Assembly: GCA_016793865.1 (NCBI GenBank)
Contig: JAEULJ010000001.1
Coordinates: forward strand, 124,001-188,000
Direction: 5' to 3'
From: Altererythrobacter sp.
GTDB lineage: Bacteria > Pseudomonadota > Alphaproteobacteria > Sphingomonadales > Sphingomonadaceae
Length of the DNA: 64,000 nucleotides
Position numbers and translations under genes: made by a program. Shown in pieces: positions 26,604-35,680 of the stretch (within the stretch, counting starts at the first letter, position 1; each line of letters starts with the position of its first letter). Below the pieces are notes generated by a model, which saw only the letters and a program-made list of their open reading frames with translations, was not told the DNA's origin and did no database searches.

Positions 26604-26617
26604 TGAGAACGTTCACA
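26604..26617. promoter_or_regulatory. LacI-type operator 3, before the GH3 gene
   Basis: TGAGAACGTTCACA differs by one base from the symmetric form TGTGAACGTTCACA. It lies 35 bp before the GH3 ATG, between the MFS gene and the GH3 gene, and matches the sites at 20831 and 20854, linking the glucosidase to the same repressor. Confidence 0.65.
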
Positions 26618-26652
26618 GAAGTGACGCGTAAGAGAGCGACGGGGTTGATGAC

Positions 26653-29097
26653 ATGAAGGCGGCAGCATCGCGAATTGGAACCATCGTCTCCGGCCTGTTG
26701 CTGGCTGGCTGTGCCACCACGGTAACGGGCGCACCCGTGCCGGCGGCTGCGCCCGTGGCGGCACCCGCTGCCGACACGGCGACCGCCGGCGAAGCGCGCA
26801 TCGCCGCCATCCTTTCGCGCATGAGCCTGGAGCACAAGATCGCCCAGCTCATCCAGCCGCAGATCAATTCCTTCACCGCCGCCGACATGGAGCGCTACCG
26901 CTTCGGCAGCTATCTCAACGGCGGCAACGGCGGTCCCTATGGCGACGAATTCGCGCCGGCGGACCGCTGGCTGCGCCTGGCCGACGAGATGTTCGACGCC
27001 TCGACGCGCCCCTTGCCCGGTGGCGAGCCGGTGATCCCGACAATGTGGGGCACCGATGCGGTGCATGGCCACACCAATGTCGTCCAGGCCACCATCTTCC
27101 CGCACAATGTAGCGCTTGGCGCCGCCAACGACGCCGATCTCGTGCGCCGGATCGGCGCGGCCACGGCAGCGGAGATCGCCGCCACCGGGATCGACTGGAA
27201 TTTCTCCCCCACCATCGCCGTTGCGCGCGATCTGCGCTGGGGCCGCGCCTATGAAAGCTATTCGGAAGATCCCGCGATCGTAGGCCCGCTGGGCGCTGCG
27301 CTGGTCGAGGGGCTTCAGGGTCCCGCACGCCCCGACGGCAAGATCGCGCCCGGCCATGTGATCGCCACGGCCAAGCACTTCTTCGGCGACGGAGGGACCA
27401 CCCGCGGTGTCGATCAGGGCGATGTCGAGGGCGATCTCGACGCGCTCAAGCGCGTCCACGCCGCCCCCTACAAGGCTGCGATCGCTGCGGGCGTCGATGC
27501 CATCATGGCCAGCTTCAATTCGATCAACGGCACCAAGATGCACGGGAGCCGCGCGCTGCTGACCGATTACCTTCGTGGCGAACTGGGCTTTGACGGGCTG
27601 GTGGTGGGCGACTGGAACGGCCACGCCCAGATTCCCGGCTGCCGCAACGACGACTGCCCGCAGGCGCTGCTCGCCGGGCTCGACATCTACATGGTGCCTG
27701 ACGACTGGAAGGCGCTGTACGCCAATCTGCTGCGACAGGTGAAGGACGGCACGATCCCGATGGCCCGGCTGGACGAGGCGGTGGCTCGTGTGCTGCGCGC
27801 CAAGCTGCGCGCCGGCCTGCTCGACGCCGGGGCGAAGCGCCCATCGCAGCGCGCCTTCGGCGGGCGCATGGACCTTCTGGGCTCCAGCGAGCACCGCGCG
27901 ATCGCGCGGGAGGCGGTGGCCAAATCGCAGGTCATCCTCAAGAACGACGGGGTGCTGCCCCTGAAGCTCGGCGCGCGCGTGCTGGTGGCGGGCGCCGCCG
28001 CCGACAGTGTGGGCCAGGCTGCGGGCGGCTGGACACTGACCTGGCAGGGCGGACGCGATCTGGAGCGTTCCCGCTTCCCCGGCGCGACCTCGGTCTGGCA
28101 GGGGATCGAACAGGCAGTCGCCCAGGGCGGTGGCAGCGCCGCACTGGCGCCTGACGGACGCTTCACCCAGCGGCCAGATGTCGCCATCGTCGTCTTCGGC
28201 GAACTGCCCTATGCCGAATTTGCGGGCGACCAGAAGGATATGGTGCTGCGCGACGAGGAGGGGCTGGCCTTGCTCCGGACCTTCCGCGCGCAGGGCATCC
28301 GTACCGTGGCGGTGTTCCTGTCCGGGCGGCCGATGTGGATGAACCGCGAGATCAACGCCGCCGATGCCTTTGTGGCGAGCTGGCTTCCCGGCAGCGAGGG
28401 AGCCGGCGTTGCCGATGTGCTGACCGGCAAGCAAGCTGCAACCGGGCGGCTGCCTTTCCGCTGGCCATCACGCTGCGAAGGATCGCCGCTGACAAGCGCG
28501 GATGTGGCATTCCCCCTGGGTTATCGCCGCGACGCCTCCGACACCACGCGACTGGCGTCCCTCCCGGAAGCCTGCAGCGCGCTGCTCGCGGCCGACAGCA
28601 CCGCCCTGTTCGGCGCGGGCCGGCTGGCGCCGAATGTGCGCGCCCTCGCCTTCGGGCGGTCCCTTCCTGCAGAGCGTGCCATCGCGCTTACACAGCTTCG
28701 CGGTGCCGCACCGGCGGCCGGTGTTACCGTGCGGGGCATTGACCGCAGCGCGCAGGAAGATGCCCGCGAGATCGCCTTCGAACCGGGCAGCGCCCTGCTG
28801 CTGGAGGGCGTTGCGCCCAAGCCGACCGCCTACCGCATCCTATACAGCATCGGCCAGCGACCGACGGAGCCAGTCCGGTTGATCTACGGCAATCGGGCCG
28901 CAGGCCTGCGCTCGCTCGACGTCACCCGCGCGCTTTCGGTTGCGGAGGGCAAGGACTGGCGCGAGATGATCGTCACCCCCGCCTGCGCCCCCGGCCTTTC
29001 CGGCGCGATCGGCTTCGAAAGCACGGCCAAGCTCACGCTGCGGATAGCCACCGTCGAAGCGGTTGACCTGCCGGCGACTGCGGAGTGCGTGCTCTAG
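26653..29097 (+). CDS. Glycoside hydrolase family 3 lipoprotein (beta-glucosidase/exoglucanase type)
   Basis: 814 residues with lipoprotein signal (lipobox LLAGC near Cys19). GH3 TIM barrel about 50-400, alpha/beta sandwich about 430-640, and a C-terminal beta-rich extension as in marine exo-beta-glucanases. The nucleophile is Asp320 in GLVVGDWNG; substrate-binding KHFFGDGG and general GH3 motifs are intact. It should release glucose from beta-glucan oligosaccharides at the cell envelope. An operator for the neighbouring LacI regulator precedes it. Confidence 0.92.
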   Translation: MKAAASRIGTIVSGLLLAGCATTVTGAPVPAAAPVAAPAADTATAGEARIAAILSRMSLEHKIAQLIQPQINSFTAADMERYRFGSYLNGGNGGPYGDEFAPADRWLRLADEMFDASTRPLPGGEPVIPTMWGTDAVHGHTNVVQATIFPHNVALGAANDADLVRRIGAATAAEIAATGIDWNFSPTIAVARDLRWGRAYESYSEDPAIVGPLGAALVEGLQGPARPDGKIAPGHVIATAKHFFGDGGTTRGVDQGDVEGDLDALKRVHAAPYKAAIAAGVDAIMASFNSINGTKMHGSRALLTDYLRGELGFDGLVVGDWNGHAQIPGCRNDDCPQALLAGLDIYMVPDDWKALYANLLRQVKDGTIPMARLDEAVARVLRAKLRAGLLDAGAKRPSQRAFGGRMDLLGSSEHRAIAREAVAKSQVILKNDGVLPLKLGARVLVAGAAADSVGQAAGGWTLTWQGGRDLERSRFPGATSVWQGIEQAVAQGGGSAALAPDGRFTQRPDVAIVVFGELPYAEFAGDQKDMVLRDEEGLALLRTFRAQGIRTVAVFLSGRPMWMNREINAADAFVASWLPGSEGAGVADVLTGKQAATGRLPFRWPSRCEGSPLTSADVAFPLGYRRDASDTTRLASLPEACSALLAADSTALFGAGRLAPNVRALAFGRSLPAERAIALTQLRGAAPAAGVTVRGIDRSAQEDAREIAFEPGSALLLEGVAPKPTAYRILYSIGQRPTEPVRLIYGNRAAGLRSLDVTRALSVAEGKDWREMIVTPACAPGLSGAIGFESTAKLTLRIATVEAVDLPATAECVL

Positions 29098-29133
29098 CAA
29101 CTGCTGCCGGGCGGATTGCTCATGCGCGCACGC

Positions 29134-29207
29134 TGGATGCCCCGTGAGGATTCGAACCTCAATTGACGGAGTCAGAGTCCGTAGTCTTACCATTAGACGA
29201 CGGGGCA
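29134..29207 (-). tRNA. tRNA-Gln (anticodon CUG)
   Basis: 74 nt including an encoded 3' CCA (29136-29134). Acceptor arms TGCCCCG and CGGGGCA pair fully, the anticodon stem ACGGA/TCCGT encloses loop CTCTGAC giving anticodon CTG, and the T-loop GGTTCGAATCC is standard. The D-arm GTCGTCTAATGGTAAGAC resembles tRNA-Glu, as expected where Gln-tRNA is made by Glu misacylation and GatCAB. The 338-nt stretch 29098-29435 otherwise holds only its promoter and the leader of the next gene. Confidence 0.94.
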
Positions 29208-29260
29208 TCGGCGCGGCTGCGCAGGACCGGGCGCGGCGGTGGCGCGCCAGGCGAGGCGGG

Positions 29261-29289
29261 CCATTAGGGCGGGGCGAACGCGCGGTCAA
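29261..29289 (-). promoter_or_regulatory. Probable housekeeping promoter of tRNA-Gln
   Basis: On the minus strand TTGACC (29289-29284), a 17-nt spacer and TAATGG (29266-29261). The -35 is strong and the -10 weak. It would start transcription about 47 nt before the tRNA 5' end. Confidence 0.45.
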
Positions 29290-29435
29290 GAACCGCAGAG
29301 ACCGCTGCATCCCGCCGGGCCACCATCCTTCCCGTCCGCACCGCCCCCTTGCTCCCGCAGCGCTTCCACATTAGCGTTGTCGGCAAGTCCCCGTATCTTC
29401 GGCATGAAGCGCGGGAGGAACAGGAAACGTGAACC

Positions 29436-30641
29436 ATGGCGGGTTTTTCTCCGCCGGCCTTCGACCGGGAGACCGGCAGCACATCGGGAACCGGGCGCGG
29501 CGGGGCCGCCAAGGTGGCCGATTTCCGCTACCGCCCCAGCCCTCCACCAGGACCGGCTGGCGTCGTGCCGGCCTGTGCCGATGCTGGAGTGGCCGGAAGC
29601 ACTCCCGATCCTTTCCCATCCGAGCTGCACCGCCGCCGTCAGGCCTTCGCGGCACTCGACCTCGGCACCAACAACTGCCGCCTGTTGATCGCGCGGCCCT
29701 CGGGCGAGCATTTCACCGTGATCGACGCCTTCAGCCGGGTTGTGCGGCTGGGCGAGGGGCTGGCGGCGAACGGCCGCCTTTCCGACCAGGCGATGGACCG
29801 CGCGCTGGCCGCGCTGCACGTCTGCGCCGAAAAGCTGCGGCGGCGCAACGTCCACCTGGCGCGCTCGGTCGCCACGGAGGCCTGCCGCCGCGCCACGAAC
29901 GGCGCCGAATTCATCGCCCGCGTGCGCGATGAAACCGGCATCGCGCTCGACATCATCTCGGCGCAGGAAGAAGCCCGCCTGGCCGTCCTTGGCTGCCACA
30001 TCCTGCTCCAGGACGGCGAGGGGCCGGCCGTGGTGTTCGATATCGGCGGAGGATCGACCGAACTGGTGCTGATCGAGCCTGGCGGGCCGGTGCCGCGCAT
30101 CCTCGACTGGCTGAGCGTCCCGTGGGGCGTCGTCTCGCTGAACGACAGCGCCCCGCCCCCCGATGGCACGGAGGAGGTCCGGCAACGGCGTTATGCCATC
30201 ATGCGCGACCTTGTGAGCACCGCCTTCGCCCCGTTCGCCGAGCGTCTGGCCCCCGTTGCCAGCAAGGCGGAGAGCGTGCGGCTGATGGGCACCAGCGGCA
30301 CGGTGACCACGCTCGCCAGCGTCCATCTCGAACTGCCGCATTACGATCGCCAGGCGGTCGACGGCCTGATCGTCCCGTCACGTTCCATGCGCGAGATCTG
30401 CGCGCGGCTGACCACCATGAGCGGCGCGCAACGCAGTACGCTGCCCTGCATTGGCGACGATCGCGCCAATCTCGTGGTGGCGGGCTGCGCGATCCTGGAA
30501 TCGATCCTGGACATCTGGCCGGCCGAGATGCTGGGCGTTGCCGATCGTGGCATCCGCGAAGGCATCCTTCGCAGCCTGATAGCCGCCGACGCCAAGGGCG
30601 AGGAAAGCCGCGCGGGCCTCATCCGCCAGCGTTCGATCTGA
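29436..30641 (+). CDS. Ppx/GppA family phosphatase
   Basis: 401 residues. The ASKHA-fold exopolyphosphatase/pppGpp phosphatase domain starts only at about residue 68 ([19 protein letters not shown]) and includes [13 protein letters not shown], the P-loop-like [14 protein letters not shown] and [13 protein letters not shown]. It hydrolyses polyphosphate or pppGpp; which one cannot be decided. A Pro/Gly-rich N-terminal extension of about 65 residues is unusual. The ATG at 29436 has a usable GGAAAC ribosome site. rlmE follows after 16 nt, the usual alphaproteobacterial neighbour. Confidence 0.9.
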   Translation: MAGFSPPAFDRETGSTSGTGRGGAAKVADFRYRPSPPPGPAGVVPACADAGVAGSTPDPFPSELHRRRQAFAALDLGTNNCRLLIARPSGEHFTVIDAFSRVVRLGEGLAANGRLSDQAMDRALAALHVCAEKLRRRNVHLARSVATEACRRATNGAEFIARVRDETGIALDIISAQEEARLAVLGCHILLQDGEGPAVVFDIGGGSTELVLIEPGGPVPRILDWLSVPWGVVSLNDSAPPPDGTEEVRQRRYAIMRDLVSTAFAPFAERLAPVASKAESVRLMGTSGTVTTLASVHLELPHYDRQAVDGLIVPSRSMREICARLTTMSGAQRSTLPCIGDDRANLVVAGCAILESILDIWPAEMLGVADRGIREGILRSLIAADAKGEESRAGLIRQRSI

Positions 30642-30657
30642 TGCAGGCTGCCCGACC

Positions 30658-31338
30658 ATGACACGCGGCGTTCCTGACGCGGGCAAGCGCGTGAAGACCG
30701 CGCGCGGGCGCACGGCGAGCTCCGTCCGCTGGCTCGAACGCCAGCTCAACGATCCCTATGTCAAGCAGGCGAAGGCCGACGGCTATCGCAGCCGCGCTGC
30801 ATACAAGCTCATCGAACTGGACGCGAAATATGCCCTGCTGAAAGGGGCAATGCGGGTGGTCGACCTGGGCATCGCGCCCGGCGGCTGGAGCCAGGTGGTG
30901 AGGCGGCACCGGCCTCAGGCGGCGATTGCGGGGATCGACTTGCTGCCGGTGGAGCCGCTGGATGGTGTGACCATCTTCATGATGGACTTCATGGACGATG
31001 CCGCCCCGGCGGAACTGGCCGGGGCCCTGAATGGACCGCCCGACCTGGTGATGAGCGACATGGCGGCCAACACCGTGGGCCACAGGCAGACCGATCACCT
31101 GCGCACGATGGGCCTTGTCGAGGCGGCGGCGTGGTTCGCGATCGAGAACCTGGCACCTGACGGCACCTTTCTCGCCAAGGTTCTGGCGGGGGGGACCGAT
31201 GCCGAGCTGTTGGCACTGCTCAAGCGCCATTTCCGCAGCGTCAAGCACGCCAAGCCGCCGGCCAGCCGCAAGGGCTCCTCGGAATGGTATGTCATCGCGC
31301 AGGGCTTCAAGGGGCGCGCAACCCCCGCAACCGATTAG
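30658..31338 (+). CDS. rlmE: 23S rRNA 2'-O-methyltransferase RlmE (RrmJ)
   Basis: 226 residues. It methylates the 2'-O of U2552 in 23S rRNA during 50S assembly. The SAM-binding motif [15 protein letters not shown] and the K-D-K-E catalytic set (Lys in [13 protein letters not shown], Asp in [11 protein letters not shown], Lys in FLAKVLAGG, Glu in [13 protein letters not shown]) are visible. Same transcription unit as ppx/gppA. Its TAG overlaps the stop of the convergent cytochrome gene through the tetranucleotide TTAG. Confidence 0.94.
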   Translation: MTRGVPDAGKRVKTARGRTASSVRWLERQLNDPYVKQAKADGYRSRAAYKLIELDAKYALLKGAMRVVDLGIAPGGWSQVVRRHRPQAAIAGIDLLPVEPLDGVTIFMMDFMDDAAPAELAGALNGPPDLVMSDMAANTVGHRQTDHLRTMGLVEAAAWFAIENLAPDGTFLAKVLAGGTDAELLALLKRHFRSVKHAKPPASRKGSSEWYVIAQGFKGRATPATD

Positions 31339-32036
31339 GTCGCGGGGTTGCGCGATGCGCCCTGCGCGGTGGCGACGGGCTGGTCCGCGCCAGCAGCACC
31401 CGCGGCCGCGGCCTCGCTCGCCGGAGCACCCTCCACCGGGGCGGCGGAATTGCCCGATGCCGCGCCTTCCGGAGCAGCACCTTCGGCCGGCGCATCCGCT
31501 GCCTTGGGCGCCGGGAACTCCGGTCCGCCGCCACTGGCCTTGAGATAGGCCATCATGTTCGCGCGGTCTTCAGGTTTGGAAAGGCCGGCGAAGCTCATCT
31601 TGGTGCCTGCGGCGAAGGCCTTGGGGCTCTTCAGCCAGGCGTCCATGTTTTCGTAAGTCCACTCTCCACCGTGGCCCGAAAGCGCACTCGAGAAGGCAAA
31701 CCCGCCCCGGCCCTTACCGATTTCATCGCCCATCGATGCCCAGAGATTCGGCCCAATTCCATTGGCGCCGCCCGAATTGACGGTGTGGCAGGTGGCACAT
31801 TTGGCGAACAGCTTCTCTCCCGCGGCGGGATCGGCGGCAGCCAGCAGAGTGCCCAGGTCGTAGGCCGGTGCCCCGCCCTCGCCGCCTTCGGGTGCGCCCT
31901 CGATCAGGTAGCCCATCTTTTCCGAATGGGGCGGCTTGTCCGCCTTGAAATACATCCCGCTCGCGATCGAGGATCCGAGTGCGACGATGCCGGCGAAAAG
32001 AACCCAGCCCGAAGCAGTGTTAAAGCGATCGTCCAT
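31335..32036 (-). CDS. Membrane-anchored c-type cytochrome (CycM/c552-like)
   Basis: 233 residues: an uncleaved N-terminal anchor (about 10-30, [19 protein letters not shown]), a linker, then a class I cytochrome c domain with heme site CATCH at about 81-85 and distal methionine in GTKMSFAGL. The C-terminus is a long Ala/Pro/Glu tail of about 55 residues, probably disordered. This type shuttles electrons from the bc1 complex to the aa3 oxidase at the membrane. Convergent with rlmE, sharing stop bases; divergent from pheA. Confidence 0.88.
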   Translation of the reverse strand: MDDRFNTASGWVLFAGIVALGSSIASGMYFKADKPPHSEKMGYLIEGAPEGGEGGAPAYDLGTLLAAADPAAGEKLFAKCATCHTVNSGGANGIGPNLWASMGDEIGKGRGGFAFSSALSGHGGEWTYENMDAWLKSPKAFAAGTKMSFAGLSKPEDRANMMAYLKASGGGPEFPAPKAADAPAEGAAPEGAASGNSAAPVEGAPASEAAAAGAAGADQPVATAQGASRNPAT

Positions 32037-32177
32037 GCGTGAAGTGCCCGCGCGTTTGCCTGATGGTGAGACTTGCGCGCCGCTCTAGTGAGGGGAGTGC
32101 CTTGACGCAAGACCGCTACGCGCCGCGCTGCGATCCCGCTTGCGGGCATGGGCCGCCGCCGATAGCAGCGCTTCCCG

Positions 32178-33071
32178 ATGCGCAAGTTTCCCCAACCCGC
32201 CCTCGCCCTCGTCGATTCCATGCGCGGTGTGGCTGCCGGCGATCCGGCGCGCGCCATCGCCTTTGGCGGCGCACCGGGCTCCAATTCGCATCAGGCGACG
32301 ATGAGTTATGCCCCGCACGCGCTCCCGCTGCCCTGCTACGGGTTCGAGGACGCCATCGACGCGGTGCATTCCGGGGCGGCGGGCGCGGCGATGATCCCCA
32401 TCGACAATTCGCAGGCGGGACGGGTGTCCGACATCCATTTCCTCCTGCCCGAGAGTGGTCTCCACATCGTGGCCGAGCAGTTCATGCCGATCACCCACGC
32501 ACTGATGGGACTTGGGCAGGGCCCGTTCGAGGGCGCTTGGAGCCATCCCCACGCACTGGCCCAGTCGCGCCTGTTCCTCGCCGAGCGAGGCATCGCGGGG
32601 CTCAGCTACGCCGACACCGCGGGCGCTGCGGCTCTGGTGGCCGAGCGCGGGGAACCGGCAATGGCCGCGATCGCCCCGCCGCTCGCCGCCGAGCTCTACG
32701 GATTGCAGATCGTCGAACGCGCGGTGGAAGACGCGCATGACAACACCACGCGCTTCGTGGTGCTGGCGAAGGAACCGCTGGACCCGGCGTCGCTCGCGGG
32801 AACGGACGCGATGACCACCTTCATCTTCCAGGTCCGCAATATCCCCGCCGCGCTCTACAAGGCGCTGGGCTGCTTCGCCACCAACGGCGTCAACATGACC
32901 AAGCTGGAAAGCTACCAGCAGGGCGCGAGCTTCGCGGCGACGCGCTTCTACTGCGACATCGAGGGCGCGCCGGGCGATGCGCGGGTGGACGCCGCGCTGG
33001 AGGAACTCGATTTCCAGGTCAACGACCTGCGGCTGCTGGGAAGTTACAAGCAGGCGCGGAAGCGGGGCTGA
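32178..33071 (+). CDS. pheA: Prephenate dehydratase
   Basis: 297-residue monofunctional enzyme converting prephenate to phenylpyruvate. Catalytic domain about 25-205 with MIPIDNSQAGRV and the TRF motif in HDNTTRFVVLAKE, then an ACT domain (about 215-290) with GVNMTKLESYQ replacing the usual LTKIESRP effector motif. Phenylalanine feedback is therefore likely but may be altered. No chorismate mutase domain is fused. The ATG at 32178 has a weak ribosome site; ATG 32220 is possible. Confidence 0.92.
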   Translation: MRKFPQPALALVDSMRGVAAGDPARAIAFGGAPGSNSHQATMSYAPHALPLPCYGFEDAIDAVHSGAAGAAMIPIDNSQAGRVSDIHFLLPESGLHIVAEQFMPITHALMGLGQGPFEGAWSHPHALAQSRLFLAERGIAGLSYADTAGAAALVAERGEPAMAAIAPPLAAELYGLQIVERAVEDAHDNTTRFVVLAKEPLDPASLAGTDAMTTFIFQVRNIPAALYKALGCFATNGVNMTKLESYQQGASFAATRFYCDIEGAPGDARVDAALEELDFQVNDLRLLGSYKQARKRG

Positions 33072-33075
33072 CCCT

Positions 33076-34074
33076 CTACTCGTCCCTGTAGATCGCCACC
33101 TCGTTCACCCCCGCGCTGGTGGCGCGAGCGCGGTACATGCCGCCAGCTTCGATCCCGAACACCACATCGCCGTTGGCGCCCGCCACGATGACCCCGCCGT
33201 CGCCGCCGAGTTTCGCGACATCGGCCAGGGTGGCATCGGCGGCGACCTGCGCGCTTTCGCCCTTCATGCTCATCCGCGCGCAGATCGTGCGGGCGACGCC
33301 GACACGGATGAAATATTCGCCCCAGCCGGTCGCGGAGACCGCGCAGGTGCCATTCTCCGCATAGGTGCCCGCACCGATGAGCGGCGCATCGCCTACCCTG
33401 CCCCAACGCTTCCCGGTCATGCCGCCGGTGGAGGTGGCGGCGGCGAGATTGCCCTTGGCATCGAGAGCCACCGCGCCGACGGTGCCGAACTTGAGGTCGA
33501 CGTCGAGCGCGCTGAGCTTCTTCGCTTTCATCCGCTCGAGTGCGTCCAGCCGCTCGGGCGTGTCGAACCAGCTGTTCGGAACCAGTTCCAGCCCCTTCTC
33601 GTCCGCGAATTGCTCCGCGCCGCGCCCCGCCAGCATGACGTGCGGGCTATCCTCCATAACCTTGCGCGCGAGCAGAATCGGGCTGCGCACCGTCGTCACC
33701 CCGGCGATCGCGCCCGCCGCCCGAGTCCTTCCGTCCATGATCGCCGCATCGAGCTCGTGCGTGCCCTCCCAGGTGTAGACCGCGCCCTTGCCGGCGTTGA
33801 ACTTGGGATCTTCCTCCAGCACGCGCACCACCGCCGTCACCGCGTCGAGCGAGCTGCCACCCTTCGCGAGCACTGACTTGCCCGCATCGAGCGCCGCCTG
33901 CAGCGCGGCGCGATAGGCGGCGTCCTTCTCCGCCGTCATGTCCTTGCGTTCGAGCGTCCCCGCTCCGCCGTGGATCGCTATCGACCAACGCGGCGGCTCG
34001 GCCTTGCCTTGTGCCATTGCGGCGCCCCCTGAAGCCAGCGCCGCGAATAGCGCGATCCATTTCATCATGTTCAT
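33076..34074 (-). CDS. Exported isoaspartyl peptidase/L-asparaginase (Ntn hydrolase)
   Basis: 332 residues with a signal peptide (about 1-21, ending AAMAQG). The precursor is a plant-type asparaginase: SIAIHGGAGTLER at the start, and the autocleavage site immediately before the nucleophile Thr in KFGTVGAVALD (about residue 199), followed by ATSTGGMTGKRWGRVGD. It should split beta-aspartyl dipeptides in the periplasm after self-processing into alpha and beta chains. Convergent with pheA, with 4 nt between stops. Confidence 0.9.
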   Translation of the reverse strand: MNMMKWIALFAALASGGAAMAQGKAEPPRWSIAIHGGAGTLERKDMTAEKDAAYRAALQAALDAGKSVLAKGGSSLDAVTAVVRVLEEDPKFNAGKGAVYTWEGTHELDAAIMDGRTRAAGAIAGVTTVRSPILLARKVMEDSPHVMLAGRGAEQFADEKGLELVPNSWFDTPERLDALERMKAKKLSALDVDLKFGTVGAVALDAKGNLAAATSTGGMTGKRWGRVGDAPLIGAGTYAENGTCAVSATGWGEYFIRVGVARTICARMSMKGESAQVAADATLADVAKLGGDGGVIVAGANGDVVFGIEAGGMYRARATSAGVNEVAIYRDE

Positions 34075-34151
34075 CCTGCCAGCTTAGCAATCGCACAGTC
34101 GCTCACAAGCGCCCCCTTCCCAAGCAGCGGAGCGCGCGGCAAGGAAGGGCC

Positions 34152-34682
34152 ATGCAGCTACGCGCCGCCACGCTCGACGACGCGCCCGCGCTCGCCGCGC
34201 TGGGCCGCGACAGCTTCACCGACGCCTTCGGCCATCTCTACCGGCCCGAGGATCTCGCAGCCTTCCTCGCCGAAGTTTACGACGAGACGGCAGTGGCTGG
34301 CGAGATCGCGGGCGGGGCCTGCCGCCACCGGCTGGCCGTGGGCGAGGATGGCGTCCTGCTCGGCTATTGCAAGCTGCGCCACCCCAGCAAGCTGGCGCAA
34401 GACGCCTTCGCGCACGATCCGATCGAACTGGCCCAGCTCTATTGCGCCGCCGGTGCCACAGGCATGGGCGTGGGCGCCGCGCTGATGGACTGGGCGCTGG
34501 CGGAGGCCCGGTCCGGCGGGCACGATGCGGTGCAGCTTTCGGTTTACAGCGCCAACCATGGCGCACAGCGCTTCTACGCCCGCTATGGCTTTGCCAAGGT
34601 GGCCGACATCCACTTCCGAGTCGGCGAGCAGATCGACGAGGAATTCCTGTTCGAGAAACCCCTGCAAGGAGAGGCAGCATGA
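34152..34682 (+). CDS. GNAT family N-acetyltransferase
   Basis: 176 residues. The acetyl-CoA binding segment appears as AQLYCAAGATGMGVGAALMD and the C-terminal GNAT strand as VQLSVYSANHGAQRFYARYG followed by FAKV. Substrate unknown; an amine or ribosomal protein is possible. ATG at 34152 follows AAGGAAGG. The last four bases overlap the SDR start (ATGA), so the two genes are coupled. Confidence 0.87.
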   Translation: MQLRAATLDDAPALAALGRDSFTDAFGHLYRPEDLAAFLAEVYDETAVAGEIAGGACRHRLAVGEDGVLLGYCKLRHPSKLAQDAFAHDPIELAQLYCAAGATGMGVGAALMDWALAEARSGGHDAVQLSVYSANHGAQRFYARYGFAKVADIHFRVGEQIDEEFLFEKPLQGEAA

Positions 34683-35641
34683 GCCAGTTCGGTTTCGCCA
34701 GCACCGCGGACGAAGTGCTCGATGGCATGGACCTCACCGGTCGCATCATCCTCGTCACCGGCGGCTATTCGGGGCTGGGGCAGGAGACCGCGAGGGCGCT
34801 GGCCGCCAGGGGCGCGCATGTCATCCTGTCCGGGCGCGATGCCACCAAGCTCGCGGCCGCCGCCGACGAAATCGCGGAGCTTACCGGCGCCCGGATCGAC
34901 ACGCTGGTGTGCGATCTCGCCTCGCTCGCCTCCATCCGCGCGGCTGGCACCGAGGCGCGCGAGCGGTTCGGCCACATCGACGTGCTCATCAACAACGCCG
35001 GGGTCATGGCCGCGCCGCTGGGGCGCACCGAGGATGGTTTCGAAACCCAGTTCGGCACCAATCACCTGGGCCATTTCGCGCTCACCGGCGAGCTGATGTC
35101 GCTGCTGGAGAAGGGCAGCGGCCAGCGCATCGTCAACCTGTCGAGCCGCGGCCATCACATCGCCCCGGTCGATTTCGACGATCCGGGCTTCGAGCGGCGC
35201 GCCTATGATCCCTGGATCGCATATGGCAATTCCAAGACCGCGAACGTCCTCTTCGCGGTGGGCTTGGAGCAGCGCTTCGGCGGCCGGGGCATCCATGCTT
35301 TCGCGCTGCACCCGGGCGGCATCCACACCAACCTCGCCCGCCATATGAGCGAGGAGGACATGGCCGCGTTGCTCGACCGCATCCGCAAGGCCGCCGAGGC
35401 GACCGGCGAAACACCCGTCTCCTTCAAGACCATCCCGCAAGGCGCGGCGACCACCTGCTGGGTCGCGACCACGCCCGAGCTGGAGGGCCGCGGCGGGCTC
35501 TATGCCGAGGACTGCGATGTGTCGGAAATCGACGATACGAGCGCCACGGGTGGCGTGCGCTCATACGCCCTCGATCGGGACAATGCCGAGCGGCTGTGGG
35601 CGTTGTCCGAGAAACTGACGGGGACGCGGTTCGGAGGTTGA
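34679..35641 (+). CDS. Short-chain dehydrogenase (retinol-dehydrogenase-like SDR)
   Basis: 320-residue NAD(P)-dependent classical SDR. Cofactor motif TGGYSGLGQETA near 30, NNAGVMA near 103, catalytic Ser in NLSSRGHH and Tyr-x-x-x-Lys in YGNSKTAN. The length and insert around DDPGFERRAYDPWIAY match the RDH/WWOX-like branch, which acts on hydrophobic carbonyl compounds. Substrate unknown. Coupled to the upstream GNAT gene by an ATGA overlap. Confidence 0.9.
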   Translation: MSQFGFASTADEVLDGMDLTGRIILVTGGYSGLGQETARALAARGAHVILSGRDATKLAAAADEIAELTGARIDTLVCDLASLASIRAAGTEARERFGHIDVLINNAGVMAAPLGRTEDGFETQFGTNHLGHFALTGELMSLLEKGSGQRIVNLSSRGHHIAPVDFDDPGFERRAYDPWIAYGNSKTANVLFAVGLEQRFGGRGIHAFALHPGGIHTNLARHMSEEDMAALLDRIRKAAEATGETPVSFKTIPQGAATTCWVATTPELEGRGGLYAEDCDVSEIDDTSATGGVRSYALDRDNAERLWALSEKLTGTRFGG

Positions 35642-35680
35642 CGGAGCAACCAGCCGTCAGCCGTCAGTGACGCGCTACCG

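Noticed and set aside
26419..28434. 671-codon minus-strand open frame opposite the GH3 gene
   Set aside because: Shadow of a gene whose catalytic residues and signal peptide are intact.
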